In this document: one piece after another, positions 18,819 to 28,106 of the stretch | How positions within the stretch are numbered: position 1 is the stretch's first letter | Layout of the letters: every line of letters begins with the position of its first letter | Source of the DNA: an uncultured Gammaproteobacteria bacterium | Lineage (GTDB): Bacteria > Pseudomonadota > Gammaproteobacteria > Arenicellales > JAANXG01 | Assembly (NCBI GenBank): GCA_947259705.1 | Contig: CAMYNL010000016.1 | Coordinates: 1-64,000, forward strand | DNA length: 64,000 nucleotides | Direction of reading: 5' to 3' | Notes under the pieces: model-generated | Databases searched by the model: none | What the model was told of the DNA's origin: nothing | What the model saw: only the letters and a program-made list of their open reading frames with translations | Position numbers and translations under genes: made by a program

Positions 18819-21800
18819 CGCTCACCGTCTCCTCATTCAGTTCACGGTCGGCGGGACCCGCGGTGCGCACCACTTCCGGCTCCTGCCATGGCCCGCTGAC
18901 GCGATAGCGGTAGTGAACCATCTCCGCCAGCTGTCTCTTGAACACCTTTTGCATTAAAAAGATGACCGCGCCAGCCGCAGGATTGGCCAGCGCCCCGAGC
19001 AGTGTCAGATTGGTGCCTACCTGGGGCGCCACCAGCAGTTCCATGTCGTAATCTTCCGTATCCAGCCCGGCGCGCCCGCTGGCCTCGATAACCGCCGCGG
19101 TGCTGACCACCAGGAGGCTGTCACTCAACAGATCACCCTGGCGGATGCTGCCGTTGCCGGAGATACTGTCGAAACTCAGGCCCTTCGAGAAGATATCGGA
19201 GAAATCCAGAGAAAGGCGGCGAGTAAAAGCTTCCACATTGAAAAGCCCAAGCAGCCTACCAGACCCCGGTTCCACGTTCAAAAACTGGCCCTTGCGTGCC
19301 TGCAGTTCGAATACACCGTTGAGCCTGGAGAAATCGAAGGCCCCCGGACTCCCCTTCCAGTCGATATTCGCGATGATATCGGCCGACCCGCCGGACACAT
19401 GCCCCGGAAATCCCAGTCGCTTCAGGGCATCACCCATGTCACGCATGGTTGTTCGCGAGCGAACTCGGGTCTGCTGACCAGTCTGCGTCGGTACCCACTC
19501 ACCGTCGGCCTCGATGGTCATCGCCGGCTGCTCTACCCGCAGCTTCTGCACACGCCAGCTGTCGCCCTCGGGGGCGGCCCGCAATTCCAACTCGCCCAAG
19601 GTCATCTCGGCAAACTGGAACTGCTGTGCGGTGATGTCCAGTGCCAGGTAGCGGGCGGGATCCGTCGACTCCGCTGTCGGGGCCGGCGCGTGTTGCGGAG
19701 CGCGGGGCCAGAACAACCGACTCAGCTCCAGTTTCAACGCAGTGCCGCCGGGGCCGAAGCTGGCGCTGGCCTCCCCGAGCACCGACTCCCCTTCCAGCCG
19801 CGCCTGCCACTGCCGACTGTCTGCCGAAGTGGCCGCCAGGGTCATCTGGCCGAGATTGCGGCCCTGCAGGATGAATGACTCGGTGGTCAGTTCTAGAGCG
19901 CGCATGGCGTCGAACAGGGACGGTTCTCGGGCTGGATCGTCATGCGGCAGTGCCGCCTGAGCGGGGTCGCGGAAACTCTCCAGTGTTTCAATCCAGGCAT
20001 CCGCATCCAGCCTATCGTGATCAACCACCACCCGCAGCCCGGGTCCAGCTTCGCTACGGATGCGCGCACCGGCACCCATGACGATTTGGCCTCGGTCAAG
20101 GAGCAGTCCGCGTTCGCCCGGACCGAAGTCCAGAAATCCGGAGAGACGTTCGCTGAGTTCGAAACGCACGGACTGCGCGCCGCCGGGTTTGAATTCGAGA
20201 TTGGCCACGACCGGGAACCGTTCGCCCGCGCTTTTACGAAGCGGCGGCGGCAGACCGCTCTGGGCGCCGGTCAGGGGTGACTCGACCTCGAGAGACGCCT
20301 CGCCCCCGTCAACCTCGAGGCGTCCCTTCCATTCGGTTTCACCGGCGAGATACGTAACCAGCTTGTCACCCAGCACCGGCGACAGCAGCGCCGGCTGACC
20401 ACGGCCATGGGCGTCAACCGCGAATACCGGCGGCCGGCGTGGCTGCACAGTAGAGATGTCCATGCGTACCGGACCGCCGAACAGGCGGCCGCGAAGGCCC
20501 CTGCCGCTGACTGTGCTGTCAGTGAAATTCACCGCGCCACCTATATCGCTGATCTCCATACCCGATCCGAAAACCAGGCCGGCGTTCTCGGTCCGAAAGA
20601 TACCCTTGACCCGGGATTCCTCCTTCAGGCGCGTAAACGGTAGTTCAATGCGGACGTTTCCGGTACCACTGCCGCGGCCGACGAGATCCAGCGTCTGCTC
20701 CGGCGGACGATTGTTGAAGGGACCGCGCAGCAGGAACTCCACGATATCTTCGACCGGGCCATCGATATGGCCATCTATCTTCAGCAGGCGGGTGCGCACA
20801 AACATATCCTCGCTGGCGACCCGGGCGTGAGCAATGCGCGAGTTCATGATGCCACCGGTATCCATCTCGCCGCTGAAGACCACGTTGCGCAGCGCCAGCG
20901 ACCCGTTTACGTTCTCGAGCCGCGGCCAGCGCTCGTGGTAGTCCAGGATTCCATCAGCGACTCGTACCGAGGCGTGGAAGCGCCCGCCGCCGGAACGGAA
21001 CGGGAACTCGCTCAAGCGGCCATTGAACTCCAGCTTGCCCTCCGTCGCGATGCCGCTGACCAGGGCCCGCTGCAGCCATTCCCTCGGCTTGTCCGGCATC
21101 AGTTTCAACGGCATATATCTGTGCAGTGCATCGACGCGCAGGTACGGCACCTGTGCCGTGGCGTTGAGAAAACTCGAACGCGGGTCCGCCTCCACTATCT
21201 CTGCATGGGCGTCGCGTGCCTCAATCTGCAGATCACCGTTGCCGAGCAGAAGTTCGTTAATGTCCACCACCCAGTTACCGGTCGACCTGGACCACTGCAA
21301 ATCGGCCTTGAACAGGTCGAATTCCAGCGTCTCGTCCAGCGCGCGCGGATAGGCCAGTCGCAGCAGGTCAGAATCGACGGTGAGTACGCCGCGACGGCCG
21401 TCCATGATGGCGCTTCCGTTGATACCGGTGGCGCCAGGGACCTCATCGTGCGTGTTCCAGCCCATGTCCTTGAACTGACCCTCGAAGCGCCAGTCGCGGG
21501 CACGCAGAAACGGACCTTGCACGGTAAGGGTCGCCGAACTCAAGACACCCTCCGGGTCTATATGCGCTGCCAGTTTTGGCCAGGGAAGGTCGATATCCAA
21601 TTGCCGCACCGTGCGCACGAAGCCATCTATGTTCACGTTCTCCGCGTTGTAGACCCTGGCGTTGCCCACCTTCTCCAGCACCAGCTGATTAGCGTGTAAT
21701 ACGTCTCCGGCGGACAGCTCGAATTCCGGTTGAATGAAAGAGATCCGCCAGCTGTCGCCGCCATGGTGCCAGGATACCTGGCTCGCGAACCGATGCGGGG

Positions 21801-22680
21801 ACAACGACTGCGGAGGATCACCGTAGGGTACAGTGAACTCCGAGATTTCTATGTCGGCAACAGCACCCGACACCACACCCGCCACCCAGGACGAGGAGAC
21901 CTCGGCATCCACCTGGCCTCGCTGCAGCCATGGCGCCAGCTCACGTAACTGCAGCGGTAGCGCTTCTACATTGAGCCCGCTCACACGTGCATTCACGGTG
22001 CCGTCGAATCCCGCGTCGGTTAACGGTTCACCTTTGAGGACGCCGTCAAGTTTGACGTCCTCGGCTAGGTCGCGGGGGAGCAGCGCGGTACCCGAAAAAC
22101 GATGTTCCCGGTGTTGCCTGCTGAGCGCAATATTCACCCGGCTCAACTGCAGTACCCGCGCCGGTTCGCGCTCGTCCTGCCATACCACCACGCCGTCGAT
22201 GACATTTACCGAAGGTTGCTGCAGCAGCCAGCGTGCCACACCGGCGGAATCACCCCCGGTGGTCTCGCCGCTGATGAAATCGCCGACCCGCAACCGGCCG
22301 TCCAGCATTCGCATCACCGCCACCGTGGGTCCGGTCAGGGTCAGGCTGTTGAATTCGAGACGGCCGACGGCCAGGGCAAACAGGTTGACCTTCATATCCA
22401 GCGAGCCAAGCCTGACCGTGGAATGGCTGCCGTCCTGGCGCCGTACCCGCAGGCCGCTGGCGTGCAGTATCGGGGAGAGGCCCTCCCACTGTGTCTGCAG
22501 GGACTGAATTGCGACCGGGCGTTTCACCACCTCGCTCAGGTAACCCTCGAGCGCGCCCTTGTGGTCACTCAGGTTGGGGTACCACAGGCGCAGTCCAACG
22601 ATCGCCACCAGCAGCAAAATCGCGGCAACCGCAGCGGTATAGCTCAGATAGCGCGCCAGGTAACGCGCAACGATTTTCAT
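18799..22680 (-). CDS. yhdP: AsmA-like inter-membrane lipid transport protein YhdP
   Basis: YhdP is a giant AsmA-family protein anchored in the inner membrane that bridges the periplasm and helps move phospholipids to the outer membrane, together with TamB and YdbH. It is 1293 residues: an N-terminal transmembrane segment (about 13-30, YTAAVAAILLLVAIVGLRLW), long repetitive beta-rich DUF3971 regions, and the typical C-terminal block GNGSIRQGDLLSDSLLV with DTEDYDMELLVAPQVGTNL and AGAVIFLMQKVF. The ATG at 22680 has a short GC hairpin directly before it. It precedes the exported unknown, Nit and tldD genes. Confidence 0.94.
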   Translation of the reverse strand: MKIVARYLARYLSYTAAVAAILLLVAIVGLRLWYPNLSDHKGALEGYLSEVVKRPVAIQSLQTQWEGLSPILHASGLRVRRQDGSHSTVRLGSLDMKVNLFALAVGRLEFNSLTLTGPTVAVMRMLDGRLRVGDFISGETTGGDSAGVARWLLQQPSVNVIDGVVVWQDEREPARVLQLSRVNIALSRQHREHRFSGTALLPRDLAEDVKLDGVLKGEPLTDAGFDGTVNARVSGLNVEALPLQLRELAPWLQRGQVDAEVSSSWVAGVVSGAVADIEISEFTVPYGDPPQSLSPHRFASQVSWHHGGDSWRISFIQPEFELSAGDVLHANQLVLEKVGNARVYNAENVNIDGFVRTVRQLDIDLPWPKLAAHIDPEGVLSSATLTVQGPFLRARDWRFEGQFKDMGWNTHDEVPGATGINGSAIMDGRRGVLTVDSDLLRLAYPRALDETLEFDLFKADLQWSRSTGNWVVDINELLLGNGDLQIEARDAHAEIVEADPRSSFLNATAQVPYLRVDALHRYMPLKLMPDKPREWLQRALVSGIATEGKLEFNGRLSEFPFRSGGGRFHASVRVADGILDYHERWPRLENVNGSLALRNVVFSGEMDTGGIMNSRIAHARVASEDMFVRTRLLKIDGHIDGPVEDIVEFLLRGPFNNRPPEQTLDLVGRGSGTGNVRIELPFTRLKEESRVKGIFRTENAGLVFGSGMEISDIGGAVNFTDSTVSGRGLRGRLFGGPVRMDISTVQPRRPPVFAVDAHGRGQPALLSPVLGDKLVTYLAGETEWKGRLEVDGGEASLEVESPLTGAQSGLPPPLRKSAGERFPVVANLEFKPGGAQSVRFELSERLSGFLDFGPGERGLLLDRGQIVMGAGARIRSEAGPGLRVVVDHDRLDADAWIETLESFRDPAQAALPHDDPAREPSLFDAMRALELTTESFILQGRNLGQMTLAATSADSRQWQARLEGESVLGEASASFGPGGTALKLELSRLFWPRAPQHAPAPTAESTDPARYLALDITAQQFQFAEMTLGELELRAAPEGDSWRVQKLRVEQPAMTIEADGEWVPTQTGQQTRVRSRTTMRDMGDALKRLGFPGHVSGGSADIIANIDWKGSPGAFDFSRLNGVFELQARKGQFLNVEPGSGRLLGLFNVEAFTRRLSLDFSDIFSKGLSFDSISGNGSIRQGDLLSDSLLVVSTAAVIEASGRAGLDTEDYDMELLVAPQVGTNLTLLGALANPAAGAVIFLMQKVFKRQLAEMVHYRYRVSGPWQEPEVVRTAGPADRELNEETVSDAAAEG

Positions 22681-22699
22681 GGGTGCCCCGGCAGCACCC
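22681..22699 (-). promoter_or_regulatory. Hairpin abutting the yhdP start codon
   Basis: GGGTGC and GCACCC, separated by seven bases, pair to place a stem immediately before the yhdP ATG, over the position where a Shine-Dalgarno would lie. It could reduce translation of yhdP. This is inferred from sequence only, and six base pairs is modest. Confidence 0.3.
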
Positions 22700-22753
22700 G
22701 AGGTGGGCGGCGGGGTCGACCGGCCTCATCGAACAACCAGAAAGTTTCCATAT

Positions 22754-22781
22754 ATTTTATGCAGTTGCCCGAACGCCTTAA
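22754..22781 (-). promoter_or_regulatory. Candidate sigma70 promoter for yhdP
   Basis: On the minus strand TTAAGG (22781-22776) and TAAAAT (22759-22754) are separated by 16 nt, inside a locally AT-rich patch. The predicted start would give a leader of about 65 nt before the yhdP ATG. The -10 is 5/6 and the -35 weak. Confidence 0.35.
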
Positions 22782-22908
22782 TCCTGCTTCGACGCTACCG
22801 TTTGTCCGAATTCGCGGATCTGTCATCAGAACTCGGTTTACTTGAACCATACCCCAGTTAAGCTTGCCAGATACAAGAATTTCAATTCAGTCCGGAGGAT
22901 ATGCATTG

Positions 22909-23094
22909 ATGCTTAGACAAGATCCCTTCGCCAGTTTTCTGTCCGACATCAGCCGGAATCTACAGATCGTAGAGGAACTCGAAACCACTCTAGGAAAAAT
23001 CCACGATACCGCATCGCGCAGGACCCACGATAGTGCCGTCCCCGAGAATGAGCCCGAGCGCCTGTCCGATTTGCGGAGAGCGGCGGCTTTCTGA
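22909..23094 (+). CDS. Small hypothetical protein (61 aa)
   Basis: This short plus-strand ORF lies alone between the minus-strand yhdP and rng. GGAGG at 22894-22898 precedes both a TTG (22906) and the ATG (22909); an in-frame start further upstream at 22864 has no ribosome site. The 61-residue product is hydrophilic and helical (MLRQDPFASFLSDI, then QIVEELETTLGKIHD), with no signal peptide or recognisable domain. Good ribosome-site spacing and the absence of a gene on the other strand support it, but I cannot assign a family. Confidence 0.5.
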   Translation: MLRQDPFASFLSDISRNLQIVEELETTLGKIHDTASRRTHDSAVPENEPERLSDLRRAAAF

Positions 23095-23116
23095 TCAGGG
23101 GACGCCTCCTTAGCTT

Positions 23117-24598
23117 TTACATCAACACCACATCATACTCTTCCTGGTGGTAAGTGTTCTCCACCTGAAGGTGTATGGATTTTCCGATAAACTCCTGCAG
23201 ATCCGCCAGTCCGGTTGCTTCATCCTCGAGCAACAGGTCCACGACGACCTGTGACGCCAATACCAGGTACTCATCCGTCTCGTACTGCCGCGCCTCGCGC
23301 AGAATTTCGCGAAAGATCTCGTAACAGACCGTCTGCGGCGTCTTCAGAATGCCGCTGCCCTGGCATACCGGGCAGGGCTCGCAAAGCACGCGCTCCAGGC
23401 TCTCACGGGTGCGCTTGCGGGTGATCTCAACCAACCCCAATGGCGACATCTCAGTCACGAAGGTCTTTATGCGGTCGCGCGCCAAGGCCTTTTCCAGGGC
23501 CCGCATCACCTGGCGTTTGTGTTCCGGCTCCTCCATGTCGATGAAATCGATGATTATTATCCCACCGATGTTGCGCAATCGAAGCTGCCGGGCAATGGCC
23601 TGCGCCGCTTCCAGGTTGGTCTTGTAGAGCGTCTCCTCAAGCGTGCGCCGACCGATATAGGCGCCGGTGTTGACATCCACCGTGGTCATCGCTTCGGTCT
23701 GGTCGATGACCAGGTAGCCGCCAGACTTCAACGCTACCTTTTTGTCCAATGCACGCTCAATTTCGTCCTCAACCGAGTAGAGGTCGAAGATCGGCCGTTC
23801 CCCCGGATAGTATTCAATGCGGTCCGCCGCCTCGGGAATCAACTCACGTGCGAACGAAACCGCCTTTTCATAAGTCTCGCGGGAATCCAGGCGAACCTTC
23901 TCCACGTTCTCTCGCACCAGGTCGCGCATGGTGCGCATGGCCAGCGGAATGTCCTCGTGTACCAGGCCGGGCGCGACGACCTCCTGGATGCGCCGCTGCA
24001 CGCGCTGCCAGACCTTCTGCAGGAAGGCCACATCCAGCCGCAGTTCCTCTTCAGTGGCACTGTCCGCGACGGTACGGATAATGAATCCTTCCTGAGGGGC
24101 CTGGTCACCCACGATGTCGGCCACCAGCGCACGCAATCGTTCGCGGTCACACGGGTCTTCGATCCTCTGTGAGACACCGATATGCCGCTGGTCAGGCAGA
24201 TACACCAGGTAACGCGCCGGGATACTGATCTGGGTCGTCAACCGTGCTCCCTTGGTACCCAGGGGGTCCTTCAACACCTGCACCACCACGTCCTGCCCGT
24301 CCTGCAACATTTCGTTGATGGGGGGATGGGGGATGTTGACGGCCGGATACGCGTTATGACCATCGTCCCGCCGGCAGACGATGTCGGTGGCATGCAGGAA
24401 CGCCGTGCGATCCAGGCCGATATCGACGAATGCCGCCTGCATGCCGGGCAGGATACGTACCACCTTACCCTTGTAGACATTGCCGACGATGCCCCGGGCC
24501 TGCATGCGCTCGATGTGAACCTCCTGGAGCACGCCGTTCTCCACCAACGCGACCCGGGTCTCCTGGGGAGTGACATTTACGAGGACTTCTTCGCTCAC
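23117..24598 (-). CDS. rng: Ribonuclease G
   Basis: RNase G is an endoribonuclease of the RNase E/G family that matures the 16S rRNA 5' end. It is 493 residues: S1 RNA-binding domain (about 35-130, with KGKVVRILPGMQAAFVDIG), then the DNase I-like catalytic domain with the metal-binding Asp motif GGIIIIDFIDM, and the zinc-link CPVCQGSG. The start is a GTG at 24598 overlapping the maf stop (GTGA). It closes the leuS...maf-rng run. Confidence 0.96.
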   Translation of the reverse strand: MSEEVLVNVTPQETRVALVENGVLQEVHIERMQARGIVGNVYKGKVVRILPGMQAAFVDIGLDRTAFLHATDIVCRRDDGHNAYPAVNIPHPPINEMLQDGQDVVVQVLKDPLGTKGARLTTQISIPARYLVYLPDQRHIGVSQRIEDPCDRERLRALVADIVGDQAPQEGFIIRTVADSATEEELRLDVAFLQKVWQRVQRRIQEVVAPGLVHEDIPLAMRTMRDLVRENVEKVRLDSRETYEKAVSFARELIPEAADRIEYYPGERPIFDLYSVEDEIERALDKKVALKSGGYLVIDQTEAMTTVDVNTGAYIGRRTLEETLYKTNLEAAQAIARQLRLRNIGGIIIIDFIDMEEPEHKRQVMRALEKALARDRIKTFVTEMSPLGLVEITRKRTRESLERVLCEPCPVCQGSGILKTPQTVCYEIFREILREARQYETDEYLVLASQVVVDLLLEDEATGLADLQEFIGKSIHLQVENTYHQEEYDVVLM

Positions 24599-25200
24599 AG
24601 CCAGTCGATCCCCGCGCGCAGCAGTAAGGTTCTCAACTCAAACATAGGCAAACCGACGACCCCTGTAAAACTTCCCGCCAGGTGCTCGACGAACGCGCAT
24701 CCCGTGCCTTGTATGGCGTATGCACCCGCCTTCTCGCACGGCTCGCCGCTGGCGACGTACGCATCCAGCTCAGCGTCGCTCAACACCTTGAAGCGCACAT
24801 GGTTGCGGCTCAGTGCCGTCGCCGGCTCACCGTCATGAACCATGGCGACTGCCGTCAGCACTTCGTGGGTGCGTCCCGAAAGGCGCTCCAGCATCATTCG
24901 CGCATGACCATCATCCCTGGGTTTGCCGAGAATATCATCCCCCAGCGCTACGCAAGTATCCGCGCCTATCACCGGCAGGCTTCTCAGACCCCGCGCCCGC
25001 GCTTGCGCGGCACCGCGGTAGGCCTTCGCCACGGCAAGCCGCAGGGCCAGCGTATCCGCCGCTTCGCCAGGCTGTCCTGTTTCGTCAATATCGGCAACTA
25101 TGACCTGAAAACGCAGCCCGACGGCTGCCATCAATTCGCTTCGCCTGGGGGAGGCGGACGCCAGGTACAGTTGCGGGGACACGGTGTCGGTGGATGTCAT
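24595..25200 (-). CDS. Maf/YhdE-type nucleoside triphosphate pyrophosphatase
   Basis: Maf proteins hydrolyse dTTP/UTP and modified nucleotides to monophosphates and can affect septation. It is 201 residues with SASPRRSELM, the central GADTCVALGDDILGKP, and YAIQGTGCAFVEHLAGSFTGVVGLP. The IQG form of the last motif matches the YhdE (dTTP/UTP) subfamily rather than YceF. Position directly before rng is the same as for yhdE in E. coli. Confidence 0.92.
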   Translation of the reverse strand: MTSTDTVSPQLYLASASPRRSELMAAVGLRFQVIVADIDETGQPGEAADTLALRLAVAKAYRGAAQARARGLRSLPVIGADTCVALGDDILGKPRDDGHARMMLERLSGRTHEVLTAVAMVHDGEPATALSRNHVRFKVLSDAELDAYVASGEPCEKAGAYAIQGTGCAFVEHLAGSFTGVVGLPMFELRTLLLRAGIDWL

Positions 25201-25266
25201 GCCAGCGCGCCGACGGCATGGACGTCGATCACCCGAACCCGGCTCGGCATCAACAAGGAGTTCGCC

Positions 25267-25737
25267 TCATCCGCGATGGTAGGGAAGGTTCGCGGTCACA
25301 CTCCAGGCGCGGTAGAGCTGCTCGGCCACCAGCACCCTGACCAGCGCATGGGGCAAGGTCAATCTGGACAACGACCAGCAACCGTCTGCCGCGTCCTTCA
25401 CCTCCCCCGACAGCCCGTCCGGTCCGCCCACCAGCAGCGCCACATCCCGGCCCTGCTGCAGCCAGCCTTCCAGATTCTGCGCCCATTGCGAGGTGTCGTA
25501 CTGCACACCGCTCTCATCCATGGCCACGCGGTAGCAGCCTCCGGGTGTTGCTCCCAGCAGGGCCTGGCCCTCGAGGCGGCTGACCCGGTCACGGTCGGCG
25601 TTGGCACCGCGCCGATGCGCCGGCACCTCAACCAGACGCAATCGGCAATGGCGCGGCAGTCGCCGTGCGTATTCGACGTAGCCCTGTTGCACCCAGCCGG
25701 GCATCCGCGTACCGATGGCGATGAGGTGTATGTTCAC
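25267..25737 (-). CDS. rlmH: 23S rRNA pseudouridine-1915 N3-methyltransferase RlmH
   Basis: RlmH is a small SPOUT (knotted) methyltransferase acting on the 70S ribosome. A GTG at 25737 (VNIHLIAIGTRMPGW) gives 156 residues, one more than E. coli. The SAM-binding knot contains ALLVGGPDGLSGEVKDAAD and the C-terminus LYRAWSVTANLPYHRG is characteristic. It begins 4 nt after the rsfS stop. A longer reading frame to 25908 overlaps rsfS antisense-like sequence and was rejected. Confidence 0.95.
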   Translation of the reverse strand: MNIHLIAIGTRMPGWVQQGYVEYARRLPRHCRLRLVEVPAHRRGANADRDRVSRLEGQALLGATPGGCYRVAMDESGVQYDTSQWAQNLEGWLQQGRDVALLVGGPDGLSGEVKDAADGCWSLSRLTLPHALVRVLVAEQLYRAWSVTANLPYHRG

Positions 25738-25741
25738 GCAA

Positions 25742-26110
25742 CTACCTGTCCGCCACCGGTTCCCGTCGCGACCGCAGCAGCGCCTCCAGCTCCTTGTTCC
25801 ACAGTTTCTCCAGCTCATAGAATCGGCGGCTGTCCGGGTGCATGACATGGACCACCACATCACCGAAATCCAGCAGTATCCATTCCCCCTGCTGTTCCCC
25901 TTCGACACCCAGCGGTTTCACCCCGGCGTCGCGCAACACCGCGACTACCCTGTCCGCCACCGCCTTGACATGCCGGTTGGAAGTGCCACTGGCTATGATC
26001 ATGGAATCGGTGATGTCCGTCATCCCACGCACGTCCAGCGCGCTTATATCCTGTCCTTTCATGTCCTCGATCACCTGGATGACGCGGTCTCTCAGCTCTT
26101 CAGCCTGCAT
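25742..26110 (-). CDS. rsfS: Ribosome silencing factor RsfS
   Basis: RsfS binds L14 (uL14) and blocks subunit joining when nutrients are scarce. From ATG 26110, preceded by AGGA, it is 122 residues with the family core [35 protein letters not shown], and [15 protein letters not shown]. It overlaps the end of nadD by 11 nt and is followed by rlmH, the usual trio. Confidence 0.95.
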   Translation of the reverse strand: MQAEELRDRVIQVIEDMKGQDISALDVRGMTDITDSMIIASGTSNRHVKAVADRVVAVLRDAGVKPLGVEGEQQGEWILLDFGDVVVHVMHPDSRRFYELEKLWNKELEALLRSRREPVADR

Positions 26111-26753
26111 GGTTTCCTCGTGTTGAATTGGTGTCGACACCGTATAGCCCCTCACGCTGGATGTATAGCCATACAGCGTCGGGAAGGCAACCACCGGGGC
26201 CATCCCCGGCGCCGATGCGCGCCCGCACTGAGGTCGCGGATATGGGTACCTCGGGGGCGTTACACACGACCACCGCACCCGCGGGACGGCGCCTGATCTC
26301 CGCCCGCTCCGCGTAGCGTATCGGCAGGTCCACCGACTGCGGGCGCCAGCCGGACCGCGGCATGACTACGATGTGCGCCAGCGCCAGCACGTCCTCCCAG
26401 TGGAACCAGCCGCGCAGGCCGGCGAACGCATCCGCGCCCAGTATCAGACACAGCGAACGTTGCCCGTGTACGGATCGCAGCGCCCTCAGGCTCCAAACGG
26501 AATAGGAAGGTCCACGTCGGTGCAGCTCGCGGTCGTCGATCTCGAATCCAGGATAGTCCTGCAGCGCGAGTTCGAGCATCTCCCGACGCTGTGACTCCGA
26601 GGCCACCGGCGCTTCACGATGCGGTGGGCGCGCATTGAGTATGAACAGGACCTGCGGCAGGTCGAGCTCGGACGCCACGTGGGCGACCGTCTTCAGGTGC
26701 CCGAAATGTATCGGATCGAAGGTCCCCCCGAATAACCCGATCGCCCCGGTCAA
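26100..26753 (-). CDS. nadD: Nicotinate-nucleotide adenylyltransferase NadD
   Basis: NadD adenylates nicotinate mononucleotide in NAD synthesis. The nucleotidyl-transferase motif [12 protein letters not shown] is at the N-terminus and the second motif [11 protein letters not shown] near the C-terminus; 217 residues. The only start codon before the first motif appears to be TTG at 26753, since no ATG or GTG is available in frame upstream. It lies 60 nt after proA. Confidence 0.93.
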   Translation of the reverse strand: MTGAIGLFGGTFDPIHFGHLKTVAHVASELDLPQVLFILNARPPHREAPVASESQRREMLELALQDYPGFEIDDRELHRRGPSYSVWSLRALRSVHGQRSLCLILGADAFAGLRGWFHWEDVLALAHIVVMPRSGWRPQSVDLPIRYAERAEIRRRPAGAVVVCNAPEVPISATSVRARIGAGDGPGGCLPDAVWLYIQREGLYGVDTNSTRGNHAG

Positions 26754-26813
26754 CGCGGACCACCCCCGCGGGCGCCCGTCCGGGACGCGTTGGGCACGCA
26801 GGTCGAGGTTGGG

Positions 26814-28103
26814 CTATCGGCGTATATGGCCGTCCCCCAGTACGATGAATTTTTGCGTCGTCAGGCCTTCCAGTCCCACCGGACCGCGGGCGTGTAGCTT
26901 ATCCGTACTGATGCCGATCTCTGCCCCGAGCCCGTACTCGAAGCCGTCGGCAAAGCGAGTCGAGGCATTGACCATGACCGAACTGGAGTCCACCTCCGCC
27001 AGGAAACGACGCGCCTTGGTGATGCTCTCCGTGACGATCGCGTCGGTATGATGCGAGCCGTAGCGGTCGATATGGTCCATCGCCTCGTCCAGCCCCCGGA
27101 CCACCTTGATCGCCAGCACCGGCGCCAGATACTCAGCATACCAGTCTTCTTCGCTGGCGGGATTCATTCCCGCCACCAGCGCCAGGCTCTGTGGGCACCC
27201 TCGCAACTCGACCCCGGCTTCGCGAAAGCGGCGCGCCAGATCCGGCAATATCGCGCCCGCGACGGCTTCCGCGACCAGAAGTGTCTCCATGGTGTTGCAG
27301 GTCCCGTAGCGCTGGGTCTTGGCGTTGTACGCGATCTCCAGCGCCTTGGCGGTATCCGCCTCATCGTCGATGTAGACATGACAGACACCGTCCAGGTGCT
27401 TGATCACCGGGATCAGCGATTCCCGGGTGACGCGCTCGATCAGTCCCTTGCCGCCGCGCGGCACAATCACATCGATGCTTGCGGGCATGGTGAGCAGTTC
27501 GCCCACCGCCGCACGGTCGGTCACGCCTACGACCTGCACCGACTCGCCGGGCAGTCCCGCCGCCTCCAGCCCGGCCTGGATGCAATCGGCAATGGCAAGA
27601 TTGGAATGAATGGCCTCCGAACCACCGCGCAGGATGGTCGCATTACCCGATTTCAGGCACAGGCCCGCGGCGTCGGCAGTGACGTTGGGACGCGACTCGT
27701 AGATGATTCCGATGACCCCCAGCGGGACCCGCATGCGCCCCACCTGTATGCCGGAGGGTCGAAAGTGCAGCCCGCTGATCTCCCCTACCGGGTCTGGCAG
27801 CGCGGCGATCTGTCGCAGGCCCTCGGCCATCGCATCGATGCGGGAATCGGTCAACTCGAGGCGGTCGAGCAACGCACTGTCGAGCCCGTTGCGACGGCCG
27901 TTCTCGATGTCTTTGCGATTGGCCTCGGCCAGCGCCGCGCGACGCGACTCGATGGCCCCGGCGGTGGCGCCCAGCGCCAGGTTCTTGGCGCCCGCGGAAG
28001 CCCGCGCCAGCACCCGCGCGGCTTGGCGAGCGTTCCGGCCGAGTTGCCGCACGTACTGCGGAATATCGGTATGAGTCTGTATCTGCGCAGTTTGATCTAC
28101 CAT
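26814..28103 (-). CDS. proA: Gamma-glutamyl phosphate reductase ProA
   Basis: ProA catalyses the second step of proline synthesis, reducing gamma-glutamyl phosphate to the semialdehyde. It is 429 residues of the aldehyde dehydrogenase fold with the NAD(P)-binding region [30 protein letters not shown], and the catalytic Cys in [14 protein letters not shown]. The position between holA and nadD is common in gammaproteobacteria; proB is not in the window. It begins 3 nt after the holA stop. Confidence 0.96.
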   Translation of the reverse strand: MVDQTAQIQTHTDIPQYVRQLGRNARQAARVLARASAGAKNLALGATAGAIESRRAALAEANRKDIENGRRNGLDSALLDRLELTDSRIDAMAEGLRQIAALPDPVGEISGLHFRPSGIQVGRMRVPLGVIGIIYESRPNVTADAAGLCLKSGNATILRGGSEAIHSNLAIADCIQAGLEAAGLPGESVQVVGVTDRAAVGELLTMPASIDVIVPRGGKGLIERVTRESLIPVIKHLDGVCHVYIDDEADTAKALEIAYNAKTQRYGTCNTMETLLVAEAVAGAILPDLARRFREAGVELRGCPQSLALVAGMNPASEEDWYAEYLAPVLAIKVVRGLDEAMDHIDRYGSHHTDAIVTESITKARRFLAEVDSSSVMVNASTRFADGFEYGLGAEIGISTDKLHARGPVGLEGLTTQKFIVLGDGHIRR

Positions 28104-28106
28104 TGT

